A stretch of DNA of 30,911 nt from a virus. Shown here piece by piece: positions 1 to 7,724 of the stretch; position 1 is the first letter of the stretch, and the number at the start of each line of letters is the position of its first letter. Position numbers and translations under genes: made by a program. Below the pieces are notes generated by a model. That model searched no databases, was not told the origin of the DNA, and saw only the letters and a program-made list of their open reading frames with translations. The stretch lies in IMG/VR virus record IMGVR_UViG_3300042387_000987, positions 1-30,911 of that record; one strand, given 5' to 3'.

Positions 1-1496
1 GGTACATAAGGAGCGTAAACAGCACCAGTCTCTAAGAAGTTGTTACCTCTATAACCCATCAAGATTTCGTTAGAAGTCATGTAAGGGTTTTTGTAAACTG
101 TGTATCTATTGCTCATAGAACCTACTGAAGTTACACCAGCTGCGAATTGTAAAGCGTCTTTATCAGCGTTTACAACGAAACCAGGGATTGATTCTAAAAT
201 AGTACAAACATCAGGAGATGCAACGATAAAGTTAGCACCACCTCTTAATGTTAATTGATGAATCTTGTTAGAAACTTTGTTCAATTTAACACCTAAAGTC
301 TGGAACCATGCATTCTTAGTGTATGCGTTAGAAGAACCACCGATGTTAGACCAAGTACCTTGTACATATTCCTCACCTACAGTTGTAGACCAGTATTCAG
401 TAGTCAAAGCGTTTGATTTTAACATATCTAAGATTTCTAAATCAATCTCTAAAGAGATATAATCAGATAACATAGAAGTTAATTCAGCTTCAGCATCGAT
501 TGAATGGTATGCATTCAAATCTTGCGCTAATTCAGGAGTCCATACTGCTTTCAACTTACGAGTCTTAGCAACGATAGCCTCTGATTTCAATTCAAGATCG
601 ATTTCAGGAATATCTAATGCAGTTGTTGTGTTACCAGCAGAGTTTAAAGTTGAATCTTCGAAATCACCTCTATCATAAGCTACAGGAACTTCAGAGTAAA
701 CAACAGTTGAAGTTGCACCATGGAAGTTGTTAGAAGCAGAGATAAATAATACTACGTTGTTACCAGATACATAGTTGAATTGACCGATAGTTGATACTAA
801 AGTACCAGCTGCGATTGCATCAACTTGGAATGAACGAACTGCTTCAGCATCAGTTGTTGCTGGTAATTCGTTTGCACCACCTGCTTTAGAAACTGTTACT
901 TTAACAATTTGTCCAGCAGCTGCAGATGCAGATAATTCTGAATCAAATCCTACATCAGCCCAAGAAGCTGTTGCGAATGTTGAAGTTAATGAAGCTGCTT
1001 TTGCATCATTTACTGAATAACCATAACGGCCTTCACCATAAAGTCCACCTTCAGCTGCGTTAGTTCTACCGAAGTTAGAAGCTGAACCAGTTACGTTAGT
1101 ACCACCGAAAAGTGATTTACCAGCGAACTGTCCGTTTCCACCTTGAGAAGAACCATATTTGAAGTCTAAGAAGAAAATAAGACCTGAAGGTAAGTTCATT
1201 GGTTGTACACTAACGAACTCTTTAGATGCGATTTCTCCGAAGATTCTTCTTACTAATGGTAAAGCAACGCCTGACCATTCTTCAGAACCTGCTGAAGTAC
1301 CAGTTTGAGTTGCCTCATCAAGCAATTGTTTTGCTTGGTTTTCCAACAATACAGCCATGCTGTGTTGGTCTCTTTCTTTCATACCTTCTAAAAGGCCAGT
1401 CTTGTCCCATTTAGCTTTCAATTGACGTGTTTCAGCCAACATTACTGCTTGTGGGTTCTTGCCTTCCATAAGTTTACTTAAATCGAAATTTGCCAT
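1..1496 (-). CDS. Major capsid protein, T4 gp23 family (3' end outside window)
   Basis: The reading frame runs from an ATG at 1496 off the left edge, giving 498 visible residues without a stop. It forms the hexameric lattice of the phage head. The N-terminus is typical of the gp23 family: an acidic/basic helical segment with LLENQAKQLLDEA at about residues 50-62, followed by the conserved core with SLFGG and a GxRGxN-like segment near the visible end. T4 gp23 is cut by the prohead protease at an (L/I)xE|(A/G/S) site near residue 65. Here LDE|A at 59-62 fits in both sequence and place, so the mature subunit probably starts at Ala62. The gene follows the scaffold gene by 25 bases, as gene 23 follows gene 22 in T4. 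No Shine-Dalgarno is present; the leader is A-rich, as usual in Bacteroidetes. Call is firm; the C-terminus is unseen. Confidence 0.93.
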   Translation of the reverse strand, partial: MANFDLSKLMEGKNPQAVMLAETRQLKAKWDKTGLLEGMKERDQHSMAVLLENQAKQLLDEATQTGTSAGSEEWSGVALPLVRRIFGEIASKEFVSVQPMNLPSGLIFFLDFKYGSSQGGNGQFAGKSLFGGTNVTGSASNFGRTNAAEGGLYGEGRYGYSVNDAKAASLTSTFATASWADVGFDSELSASAAAGQIVKVTVSKAGGANELPATTDAEAVRSFQVDAIAAGTLVSTIGQFNYVSGNNVVLFISASNNFHGATSTVVYSEVPVAYDRGDFEDSTLNSAGNTTTALDIPEIDLELKSEAIVAKTRKLKAVWTPELAQDLNAYHSIDAEAELTSMLSDYISLEIDLEILDMLKSNALTTEYWSTTVGEEYVQGTWSNIGGSSNAYTKNAWFQTLGVKLNKVSNKIHQLTLRGGANFIVASPDVCTILESIPGFVVNADKDALQFAAGVTSVGSMSNRYTVYKNPYMTSNEILMGYRGNNFLETGAVYAPYV

Positions 1497-1521
1497 TTTA
1501 TTTAATTTTTTTATGGATTGT

Positions 1522-2598
1522 TTATTTTATGATACCAGCTAATTGCTTAAAGCGATTTGCTAATTCATTACTTTCAGAAATAATTTCTTTCTTAGGAGCT
1601 GTTGAAGCTTGTACTTTAGAAGCGAACCCTTCGGTTACTGTCTTCTTAGCTGCAACTTTTCTTTCAGTTCCAGTGAATTTCATTGATTCAGATAGTGTAG
1701 CGTAAACTAATTTTACTTCTCTTACAGAAGTTGTTCTGTCTAAATTCTCAACAACTTTAACTTTTTGTTCGTTAGTTAAGTTATAACCTCTGAACAATTT
1801 GTTAGCGTATAATAATTTAGCGTTTAAAAGGTTTACTTCGTTGATAGTTCCTTTTAAAGATTTGATAACATTGATTGCTTCTTTCAATTCAGCTTGTAGT
1901 TTAACTACTTCAGCTTTGATTTCTTCAGAATCTTCATGTTCTTCTTCTTCAATTTTTTCTTCATCATCTCCGTATCCCATTTCTCTTAGAATTTCGTCTA
2001 AGTCGATGTCATCTTCAGCAGGTGCTTCTTCTTCAGTTGCAACAGCTGGTTCTTCAGCTGGAGCTTCCATTTCTTCTTCACCTTCCATCGCTGGTTCTTC
2101 AATGTGAGCTTCCTCACCTTCTTCACCTGCAATTTGAGCTTCCAACTCTCTGATGATAGATTCTAAATCTAACTCATCTTCGTCAGTTGCCATTTCATCT
2201 TCACCTTCCATAGCTGGTTCTTCTGCAGGAATTTCTTCTTCTGCACCGAACTCATCTTCGCTTTCAGTAAGGTCTTTAACTTTATCGTAGTCTTCTAATT
2301 CTTCACCTTCTGGAGAAGTTTCTTTAGAAATACCACTTAGGTCAGTTTGTGCTGAATTTGCTTTATCTGCCGGTTGTTTGTTATCACCAGTACCAATTCC
2401 AGTAGAGATATCATTATCTTCATTCACATCTGCTTCTTCTTCTTCACCTTCCATTTCAGCGGTTAGTTTCTTAGAAAGAATAGATTGTAAACGAGGAGTA
2501 AATGCTTCTTCTAATGCGATTTTAGCGTTAGCGATAGCAGTTTCACGTACAGCTTTAGCATCAGCAATTGCTTCTTTCAACAATTTTGAACTTGCCAT
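1522..2598 (-). CDS. Prohead core scaffolding protein, T4 gp22-like
   Basis: 358 residues that should build the internal scaffold around which the capsid assembles and which the prohead protease then degrades. The middle (about residues 48-225) is extremely Glu/Asp-rich with repeated EEPAMEGE-type phrases. The C-terminal third is a helical Lys/Glu segment ending in NELANRFKQLAGI, resembling gp22-like proteins. Candidate protease sites are visible at LKE|A (7-10), LSE|S and ISE|S near the C-terminus, as expected for a protein destroyed during maturation. It lies directly before the capsid gene, the gene 22 position. The ATG at 2598 is preceded by AAGGAA, one of the few purine-rich leaders here. 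Assignment rests on composition, position and ending rather than a catalytic motif. Confidence 0.8.
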   Translation of the reverse strand: MASSKLLKEAIADAKAVRETAIANAKIALEEAFTPRLQSILSKKLTAEMEGEEEEADVNEDNDISTGIGTGDNKQPADKANSAQTDLSGISKETSPEGEELEDYDKVKDLTESEDEFGAEEEIPAEEPAMEGEDEMATDEDELDLESIIRELEAQIAGEEGEEAHIEEPAMEGEEEMEAPAEEPAVATEEEAPAEDDIDLDEILREMGYGDDEEKIEEEEHEDSEEIKAEVVKLQAELKEAINVIKSLKGTINEVNLLNAKLLYANKLFRGYNLTNEQKVKVVENLDRTTSVREVKLVYATLSESMKFTGTERKVAAKKTVTEGFASKVQASTAPKKEIISESNELANRFKQLAGIIK

Positions 2599-2790
2599 TT
2601 GTTTCCTTATTTTATCGGATTTCTGAAGTCATTGTATTTTGTGGACTTCAATAGAATTTTTTAATTGGCGTTTTGGTCACTACACATAAAGGTGAGTATT
2701 CATTACCAATGTAAAAACGCATATAAAATGCGTTATTGTATCAATAAATATGTAAAAGTTTAGGAAAACGTAATTTTTCTAAAAAAATCT
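2599..2790. other. Intergenic region between methyltransferase and scaffold genes
   Basis: The longest non-coding stretch in the window, 192 bases. It holds the terminator at 2713-2734 and an AT-rich inverted repeat (TTTTCTAAA/TTTAGAAAA, 2775-2798) overlapping the methyltransferase stop codon. I see no TAnnTTTG promoter downstream of the terminator, so how the scaffold and capsid genes are transcribed is not evident from sequence; read-through or an unrecognised late promoter is possible. Confidence 0.5.
2713..2734 (-). terminator. Rho-independent terminator after the methyltransferase gene
   Basis: A perfect 7-bp stem (AACGCAT/ATGCGTT, 2716-2734) with a 5-base loop, followed on the minus strand by TTTTT (2717-2713, overlapping the stem end). 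It lies 57 bases after the methyltransferase stop and before the scaffold gene, so it would end the methyltransferase transcript. Confidence 0.55.
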
Positions 2791-4110
2791 TTAGAAAAGA
2801 TAAATAAAATCAGTATGCTTATCTGATTTAAGCTTTTGGCGGATACGCTCATCTGAACAACCAAAGTGATTGGCTGCCTCTAGGATTGAATAAAATTGAA
2901 CACCTTCGCATTCTATAATTGGAAGTTGTAATTGTATCTTTGAATGAGTTTGTTCATCAAACATATCATCATAACTAATATCATTACGATTTACTTTTTT
3001 CCAATGGCGATATACAGGATTATTTGATTCAAAATAATTTCTTGCATCAGATTCGGATATTCCTAATTTATCTGATACTTGCTTTGGATTCTCAAAAGGA
3101 ATTCCATCAACTTCGTATTTAATTTGTGGTTTTGTTTCTTCACCAATAATTTGCCATTCTTTGTATTTGGATTTAGTTGAACGGCATCTTCTCTCAACTT
3201 CGGTAGCTACTAATGTATTTGGGTCTATTGAAATAGCTGCTTCTCTAAATGATTTGTATTTCACACCATTTACCACACATTGATATGTTCCATCAAATTC
3301 AATATCTTCTGCAGCAATGTCAGGGTTTCCTTTTACGAATACTAATATGTTTTGATGAACCGATGCTACCTTACGATTTCTTTTAAAATATGTATCAACC
3401 ACTCTAGCAGCCTGATGTTGTGAGTTAAATAGAATCATATCGTTGTAGAAGTGTAGTCCAGCTTCCTCACATGCTTGAATAGTTTTAGATACTAACCCTC
3501 TATACTTTCCTATTTTGTAATTTCCAGTTAGGGATTGTTCTCTCACTTCCGATACAACTATTGCAAAAAATCTATTGTTCTTCAACTTTTTTGCAGCCTT
3601 TCCTAAGATACTGAAATATTTCTCATCAAACTTATTATCTTCCATAGTTGATATGTCCAACGGATTATCACTATAAACTTCTAAATCATAATAAGGTGGA
3701 CAAGTAAAAACAAAATCGTATTGCTCATCGTTAAGTGAGTTTAATACAACATCACTATCACCTATCATCCAAATTGGTTTAGTTGATTGTAATCTATTTG
3801 CTTTAATTTGTTCCTCTGATAAATCTATTCCATTGTATTGAAATCCCATTTCGGTTGCTACAATACCCCTAACACTTCCACCTGCAAATGGGTCTAATAT
3901 CTTACCTTCCTTTGGAGTAAACCATTTGTACATATTCTCACAAAGGGTTGCATCAAATATTGAAATTGTATTATCTTCCCAGAAACGGGCTCTACTTTCG
4001 GCATCTTCTCTACCCAATTCCGATTGAATATTGTAGGTTTGTATCCAGTACCTTTTACGGTCCTGCCATTCTTTAGTTCGAGTATCTAAAATTGAGAAAG
4101 GCTTAATCAT
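2791..4110 (-). CDS. DNA adenine/cytosine-N methyltransferase with three C-terminal NUMOD1-like repeats
   Basis: 439 residues. The enzyme would transfer a methyl group from S-adenosylmethionine to an exocyclic amine of DNA. DPFAGG (73-78) is the SAM-binding motif I, and TCPPYY (136-141) is the catalytic motif IV of N6-adenine/N4-cytosine methylases. The last 160 residues hold three repeats of about 40 residues (279-320, 333-373, 399-439) of the form xxGxxFxSxxEAAxxxGxSxxxIxxxxxS, like the NUMOD1 helix-turn-helix repeats of homing endonucleases; they may read the target site. The frame can be extended to a TTG at 4155, but that would encode residues from a terminator hairpin, so the ATG at 4110 is chosen. 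It has its own promoter and terminators and interrupts the head genes, as an independently acquired gene would. It could protect phage DNA or pair with a host system; no restriction partner is visible. Confidence 0.88.
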   Translation of the reverse strand: MIKPFSILDTRTKEWQDRKRYWIQTYNIQSELGREDAESRARFWEDNTISIFDATLCENMYKWFTPKEGKILDPFAGGSVRGIVATEMGFQYNGIDLSEEQIKANRLQSTKPIWMIGDSDVVLNSLNDEQYDFVFTCPPYYDLEVYSDNPLDISTMEDNKFDEKYFSILGKAAKKLKNNRFFAIVVSEVREQSLTGNYKIGKYRGLVSKTIQACEEAGLHFYNDMILFNSQHQAARVVDTYFKRNRKVASVHQNILVFVKGNPDIAAEDIEFDGTYQCVVNGVKYKSFREAAISIDPNTLVATEVERRCRSTKSKYKEWQIIGEETKPQIKYEVDGIPFENPKQVSDKLGISESDARNYFESNNPVYRHWKKVNRNDISYDDMFDEQTHSKIQLQLPIIECEGVQFYSILEAANHFGCSDERIRQKLKSDKHTDFIYLF

Positions 4111-4113
4111 ATA

Positions 4114-4144
4114 CAAATATACGAAAAAAGCTTGGAATAACCAA
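4114..4144 (-). promoter_or_regulatory. Bacteroidetes-type promoter for the methyltransferase gene
   Basis: On the minus strand TTG (4144-4142), 20 bases, then TATATTTG (4121-4114) matches the Bacteroidetes housekeeping consensus TTG...TAnnTTTG. The -33 element lies inside the terminator stem just upstream. The -7 box ends only 3 bases before the ATG at 4110, so the transcript would be nearly or fully leaderless. The same spacing and a shared 14-mer (TTTCGTATATTTGT) occur upstream of the gene starting at 20930. Confidence 0.72.
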
Positions 4145-4150
4145 GCTTTT
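4124..4150 (-). terminator. Rho-independent terminator after the accessory head genes
   Basis: A perfect 10-bp stem (AAAAGCTTGG/CCAAGCTTTT, 4126-4150) with loop AATAA, followed on the minus strand by six T (4129-4124). It lies 28 bases after the stop of the preceding head gene and would end the transcript of the terminase-to-protease block. The stem is a palindrome, but the plus-strand T run is shorter and no plus-strand gene precedes it. Confidence 0.72.
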
Positions 4151-4178
4151 ATCAAAAAATATTTTATTTTTTTATTTT

Positions 4179-5015
4179 TTATTCACCTTCATATTCCGCA
4201 TCAGCGTATAATCCAGTAATGTACTTATCTTCAATTGCAGCTAAGTTTCTTCTATATGATGCTAATTGTTCAGTACCTTTTTTCAAATCTTGCAACATCT
4301 TTTCTTTTTTATTTAATTCCTTTTCTGCAAAATACTTAGTAGCCATTGCTTTTTGTGCTGCTTCTAATTCATTAACTTTCTTCTGTACTGCCATATACTT
4401 TACATACATTTTTGGTACTCTACTAGCTTCATTTACCTTTCCTTCAGGTACACAATTTGGAACTTGCCTACCCCCTTTATCTTTCATACCAACTTGTTTA
4501 TATCCTTTCCAACAAGGAGATGCTTCATTTACTTCTCTTATTTTATCACCTACCATTCTACCTTTCCAAAAATTAAGAATACCCATATTAACTACAATAC
4601 CTTTTTTAATTGCTTCTCTTTGTTTTGAATCTTTTGTTAAATTCAATCTAGCCATTAAATCTTTAATAGTTTTTTCCATATTTTTAACCAAATCCATATC
4701 ACTTGCTTCAGTTACAATACCTTCGTTTGTTCCGTATTCGTGATAGTTAGATGATGCTTGAGAAATTAAGTTTTCTGCTTTAGCTATATGGTCTTGAATC
4801 CAAGCTGGGATTTGTTTTTCATCCTCACCCATTTTAGCTTTCAATTCAGTTGCCATCTTAATAATGGTATCTATTGAATTATTTGCCATAGAAACTTCGT
4901 GGTCTTCACCTTCACCTTCTTTAATGAATGCTGTTGCGAATGGATTTGAAATTACTTTACCCATTTCAAATTTACCAAATGCTTTTTGTGATACCAATCC
5001 ACCTAAACTAATCAT
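4179..5015 (-). CDS. Accessory head-cluster protein with VPNCVP motif
   Basis: 278 residues, function unknown. Three modules are visible: residues 45-95, a helical segment with IPAWIQDHIAKAENLISQA; residues 165-192, a Cys-containing segment CWKGYKQVGMKDKGGRQVPNCVPE; and residues 200-278, a Lys/Glu coiled-coil-like tail. Both the IPAWxQDHI and the KxGGxxVPNCVP segments recur, in my knowledge, in head-cluster proteins of marine T4-like phages, without known function. The modules are separated by the phrase V(T/N)EAS, seen three times, which resembles but does not fully match prohead protease sites (Val instead of Leu/Ile). It starts one base after the preceding gene and is probably translated from the same message. 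It could be an internal or decorating head protein. A terminator follows it. Confidence 0.8.
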   Translation of the reverse strand: MISLGGLVSQKAFGKFEMGKVISNPFATAFIKEGEGEDHEVSMANNSIDTIIKMATELKAKMGEDEKQIPAWIQDHIAKAENLISQASSNYHEYGTNEGIVTEASDMDLVKNMEKTIKDLMARLNLTKDSKQREAIKKGIVVNMGILNFWKGRMVGDKIREVNEASPCWKGYKQVGMKDKGGRQVPNCVPEGKVNEASRVPKMYVKYMAVQKKVNELEAAQKAMATKYFAEKELNKKEKMLQDLKKGTEQLASYRRNLAAIEDKYITGLYADAEYEGE

Positions 5016-5016
5016 A

Positions 5017-5565
5017 TTATTTCTTTTTATTACCTAATCTTTCATGCATTGTATCAGTACTGATATCTGCAATCTCATAGTAACGATTTAAGATGTGACC
5101 CATATCTTCATATAAAGAATGTAATCTTTCATCCATTGCTTTTGCTTCCATAGCGAATTTATCGAATGATTTACCCATTTTATCTAATTCCTGCATATTT
5201 CTTTTTACAGTCACCGCATCGAACCAATCACCACTCTCTCTTAGGGTCATTTCTTTTGCAGCCTCAACAATAGCACCTAATGTATTTGCAACCTCTGTCA
5301 TATCAGATTGTCTTTTCATTTGGTCTTGGAAAGTGTTGTAAGTGGAAATTATTTCTAAGAAATGTTTTTTAACTTCGTTTGATAGTTTTCTATCTTCTAA
5401 GTTTTCAGCTAAGCTGAATTTACCATTTACTATCTTTACTTCTTTCAAGTTAGTTTTACGGATATCATTGTATGCTTTAGATACAGTAGTTCCTTTTGGT
5501 GCATCAACTTTTAAGGTTATCTTATTGTTGTGTACATAATCGTATATGTCGAAATTCTTTGCCAT
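5017..5565 (-). CDS. Hypothetical coiled-coil head-cluster protein
   Basis: 182 residues, not recognised. Residues 1-55 look like a small mixed alpha/beta unit (KNFDIYDYVHNNKITLKV...). The rest is predicted by eye to be long helices with heptad-like spacing (around 63-95 and 118-168), and the C-terminus is basic (NKKK). No Cys, signal peptide or membrane segment. It lies between the prohead protease gene (2 bases away) and the VPNCVP gene (1 base away), so it belongs to the head operon and is likely a structural or assembly factor. The position after gp21 and before gp22 suggests a core or internal protein, but nothing in the sequence proves it. Confidence 0.75.
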   Translation of the reverse strand: MAKNFDIYDYVHNNKITLKVDAPKGTTVSKAYNDIRKTNLKEVKIVNGKFSLAENLEDRKLSNEVKKHFLEIISTYNTFQDQMKRQSDMTEVANTLGAIVEAAKEMTLRESGDWFDAVTVKRNMQELDKMGKSFDKFAMEAKAMDERLHSLYEDMGHILNRYYEIADISTDTMHERLGNKKK

Positions 5566-5567
5566 TA

Positions 5568-6164
5568 TTATGCTATTTCAGTTATTATTTCTCTCATTAA
5601 ATCCTGTGCTTTGCAGTACTCACCACAAACATCAGTTCCTATTTGTTGTAAACCTCTATTAACAGATTCGTTTACAGGCACCATAAATGCACCATGTGTA
5701 GATGGGTTTGATACAAAATCCCAACCAATCAATTCAAAGTCATCCTGTACCTTTACTTTACCTTCTCCGATATTAGTTACCGAACCCATACCTCTTGATG
5801 AGATACCTAATAGGATACCAGCCTTTAATAATTCTTTTAAGATATTACCAGATGGAGTTGGTAGAATTTCTACTGTACCACAAAGGTCATCCCCTTCCCA
5901 ATGGATTTCTCTTACGTTATGAGATACGTTCTTTAAATTAATTACAGTCGAGTCAGGGTGGTCTAATTCACCTAATGCTCTACGTTCTTTAATTAGTACT
6001 TCGTATTTCTTAGCTTCTCTCATTAAGATTTCTCTAGGATATACTCTACCATTTTGGTTTTCCGCAGATGCTCTTTGTAGAACTCCTTTTACTAGTGTCC
6101 TTCCTCCTTCATCTTCTTTTACCTTACCTTCGAAAAGGTTTGTTTCTATTAATAATGATTTCAT
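5568..6164 (-). CDS. Prohead core protease, T4 gp21 family (peptidase S77)
   Basis: 198 residues. This serine protease sits in the prohead core, matures the capsid proteins and degrades the scaffold. The family hallmarks are visible: QNGRVYP (37-43), GELDHP with His69, GISSRG with the nucleophile Ser122 or Ser123, and WDFVSNPS with Asp149, giving the Ser/His/Asp set of the family. The length is close to T4 gp21 (about 212). An LFE|G site at residues 10-13 fits the enzyme's own consensus (L/I)xE|(A/G/S) and could be a self-cleavage that removes an N-terminal propeptide. It lies in the head operon 14 bases after the preceding gene, with an A-rich leader and no Shine-Dalgarno. Confidence 0.93.
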   Translation of the reverse strand: MKSLLIETNLFEGKVKEDEGGRTLVKGVLQRASAENQNGRVYPREILMREAKKYEVLIKERRALGELDHPDSTVINLKNVSHNVREIHWEGDDLCGTVEILPTPSGNILKELLKAGILLGISSRGMGSVTNIGEGKVKVQDDFELIGWDFVSNPSTHGAFMVPVNESVNRGLQQIGTDVCGEYCKAQDLMREIITEIA

Positions 6165-6178
6165 TCTTATTTTAATTC

Positions 6179-7057
6179 TTAATGTTTAAGTAAATCATTT
6201 ATTACTTTATCAAATAATCTACTACTATTTGTATTACCAGCTCCACTAAATCCTTTTTCTTTTTGCAAATAAGCAATAACTTTATTTCTTAAAAGCTTTT
6301 CAACATCATTATTTTGAATGATTTTTTTAACAGCTGTTTTAACATCTTCAAGTTCAGGAAATTCATTTCCTTCAGCATCTCTTGCCTCATCTATGGATTC
6401 CATTTTGCTTCTGATTTTAGAAGTAATAGAACCTAATTGAGATTTATCAATACCCAAACTATCAACTACTTGTGCTACTAATTGTAATTTTTGTGTATTA
6501 TTTAATTTAGCGTTTTGTATTTGCTGAATAGCCATTACCAATTTATTTTTAACATTAGATGGTATAGTTGCATTTGGTAATTCTGCTGCTACTGCTTCAT
6601 TTTTAGCTGCTCTTAAATCTGCTAAATCATCTCCTTCGATATCACCATCCTTATCAACATCTAATTTATGTTGGTCACCAGTTAGTTCTTCGTTTTTTTC
6701 ACCCTTACCATTCCAAGCAGTATCAATTTTGTTAAAGAATGCTTTCTTTTCATCATCATTCATATCGTTGATACCTTTACCAGCTTTATCTAATGCTTTT
6801 TGAAAGAATGCCTGATATTCAGATTCCTCTGTCATTACTTCTTTAACTAATTCCTTCAATCTTTCTTTAGTGATTTTCATATTTTCTTTTTTGTTTGGTA
6901 GACCTTTATGTGATGTAGATGCGTAATCTTTAGCATCTTTATTAGTCATAGAATCTGCTGCTTTTTCAACTTCTTTAGATGGTGCTTCCATGTCTCCTTT
7001 TTGTACTGCATGAACCATACCCATAAATCGTTGTTGTGCTTTAGATTGTGCCGGCAT
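6179..7057 (-). CDS. Multi-module head-cluster protein (DUF3008-like N-terminus, EF-hand-like loop)
   Basis: 292 residues. Residues 1-55 (MPAQSKAQQRFMGMVHAV, then PSKEVEKAADSM and STSHKGLP) match the small domain known as DUF3008. Residues 60-118 form a helical module with EYQAFFQKALDKAG and EKKAFFNKIDTAW. Residues 133-144 read D-V-D-K-D-G-D-I-E-G-D-D, a canonical 12-residue EF-hand calcium loop (D at 1, 3, 5, G at 6, I at 8, acidic at 12). The last 130 residues are helical and Lys/Asn-rich. An IDE|A sequence near residue 225 fits the prohead protease consensus. It is one base from its upstream neighbour and 14 from the protease gene. Function is unknown; a packaged or structural head protein is the natural guess. 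The start is fixed by the conserved MPAxSKAQQR beginning. Confidence 0.82.
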   Translation of the reverse strand: MPAQSKAQQRFMGMVHAVQKGDMEAPSKEVEKAADSMTNKDAKDYASTSHKGLPNKKENMKITKERLKELVKEVMTEESEYQAFFQKALDKAGKGINDMNDDEKKAFFNKIDTAWNGKGEKNEELTGDQHKLDVDKDGDIEGDDLADLRAAKNEAVAAELPNATIPSNVKNKLVMAIQQIQNAKLNNTQKLQLVAQVVDSLGIDKSQLGSITSKIRSKMESIDEARDAEGNEFPELEDVKTAVKKIIQNNDVEKLLRNKVIAYLQKEKGFSGAGNTNSSRLFDKVINDLLKH

Positions 7058-7058
7058 A

Positions 7059-7724
7059 TTATAAAGTTCTAATTTTTTCCGAAAGATTCATTAATCTCTC
7101 TTTTATTTTATGTAAACTTTTATGTGTTCTTTTATAGTAATCATCCTTTGTAACACCATTCTCAGTCTTTAACTTTGAATACCAATTAACGAATTTTTCA
7201 ACTTCTCCTAATTGTTGTTTAATAGATGTTATACCTTTACCTATTTTAGCTTTTGCAGAACCATCTTCTCTTTTTAATGCTACCCAACGATTTTCAGCCA
7301 TCATCATACCACTAACATCTGCAATCTCTGCACCGGGTTCTTTTTTTGCTGCCGTTGGTTTCATTGGTAGAGCTTCATCTCTACTAGCAGGTACATCACC
7401 CAATGCCCAATCTTTTTCACCTTCTCCTACAATTGTACCACCAGATATTTTGGCTAATTTTGCATTTTTACCGGCAACATCAGATGGTTTTGAAAATGGT
7501 GCACCAGCACTACTTGTTATACCTTCTTCCAAATCATCAACAACAGTACCACCAGTTACACTAGCTAATCTATTGTTTTTCTTTTTGGTTTGACCTGGCT
7601 TTGAGAATGCGGCTGGGGTATCGTACCCTGCAACTGCACCAGTTCCAGTCATTTCTTCCAATTCTTTTTCAGATTGGATTTCTTTAACAATAGTTCTAAT
7701 TATTTCTCTTAATCTAGCTTCCAT
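7059..7724 (-). CDS. Hypothetical head-cluster protein with internal duplication
   Basis: 221 residues, function unknown. After a short helix (1-25), residues 26-105 hold two related units: AFSKPGQTKKKNNRLASVTGGTVV and PFSKPSDVAGKNAKLAKISGGTIV, each about 24 residues and joined by an acidic linker. The phrase TGTGAVAGYDTP before the first unit is, to my knowledge, recurrent in head-cluster proteins of marine T4-like phages. Residues 140-221 are helical and basic. LEE|G between the units fits the prohead protease consensus. The start ATG overlaps the stop of the upstream gene as TAATG, so the two are translationally coupled. No enzyme motif is visible. Confidence 0.8.
   Translation of the reverse strand: MEARLREIIRTIVKEIQSEKELEEMTGTGAVAGYDTPAAFSKPGQTKKKNNRLASVTGGTVVDDLEEGITSSAGAPFSKPSDVAGKNAKLAKISGGTIVGEGEKDWALGDVPASRDEALPMKPTAAKKEPGAEIADVSGMMMAENRWVALKREDGSAKAKIGKGITSIKQQLGEVEKFVNWYSKLKTENGVTKDDYYKRTHKSLHKIKERLMNLSEKIRTL

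Noticed and set aside
2625-2649. Inverted repeat GAAGTC/GACTTC before the scaffold gene
   Set aside because: A 6-bp stem with a 13-base loop and no minus-strand T run is too weak to call.
4111-4155. N-terminal extension of the methyltransferase to a TTG at 4155
   Set aside because: The extra codons come from a terminator hairpin and lie upstream of the promoter; the ATG at 4110 fits better.
5530-5922. Plus-strand frame opposite the prohead protease and its neighbour
   Set aside because: It lies antisense to well-supported genes and has no recognisable domain or start context.
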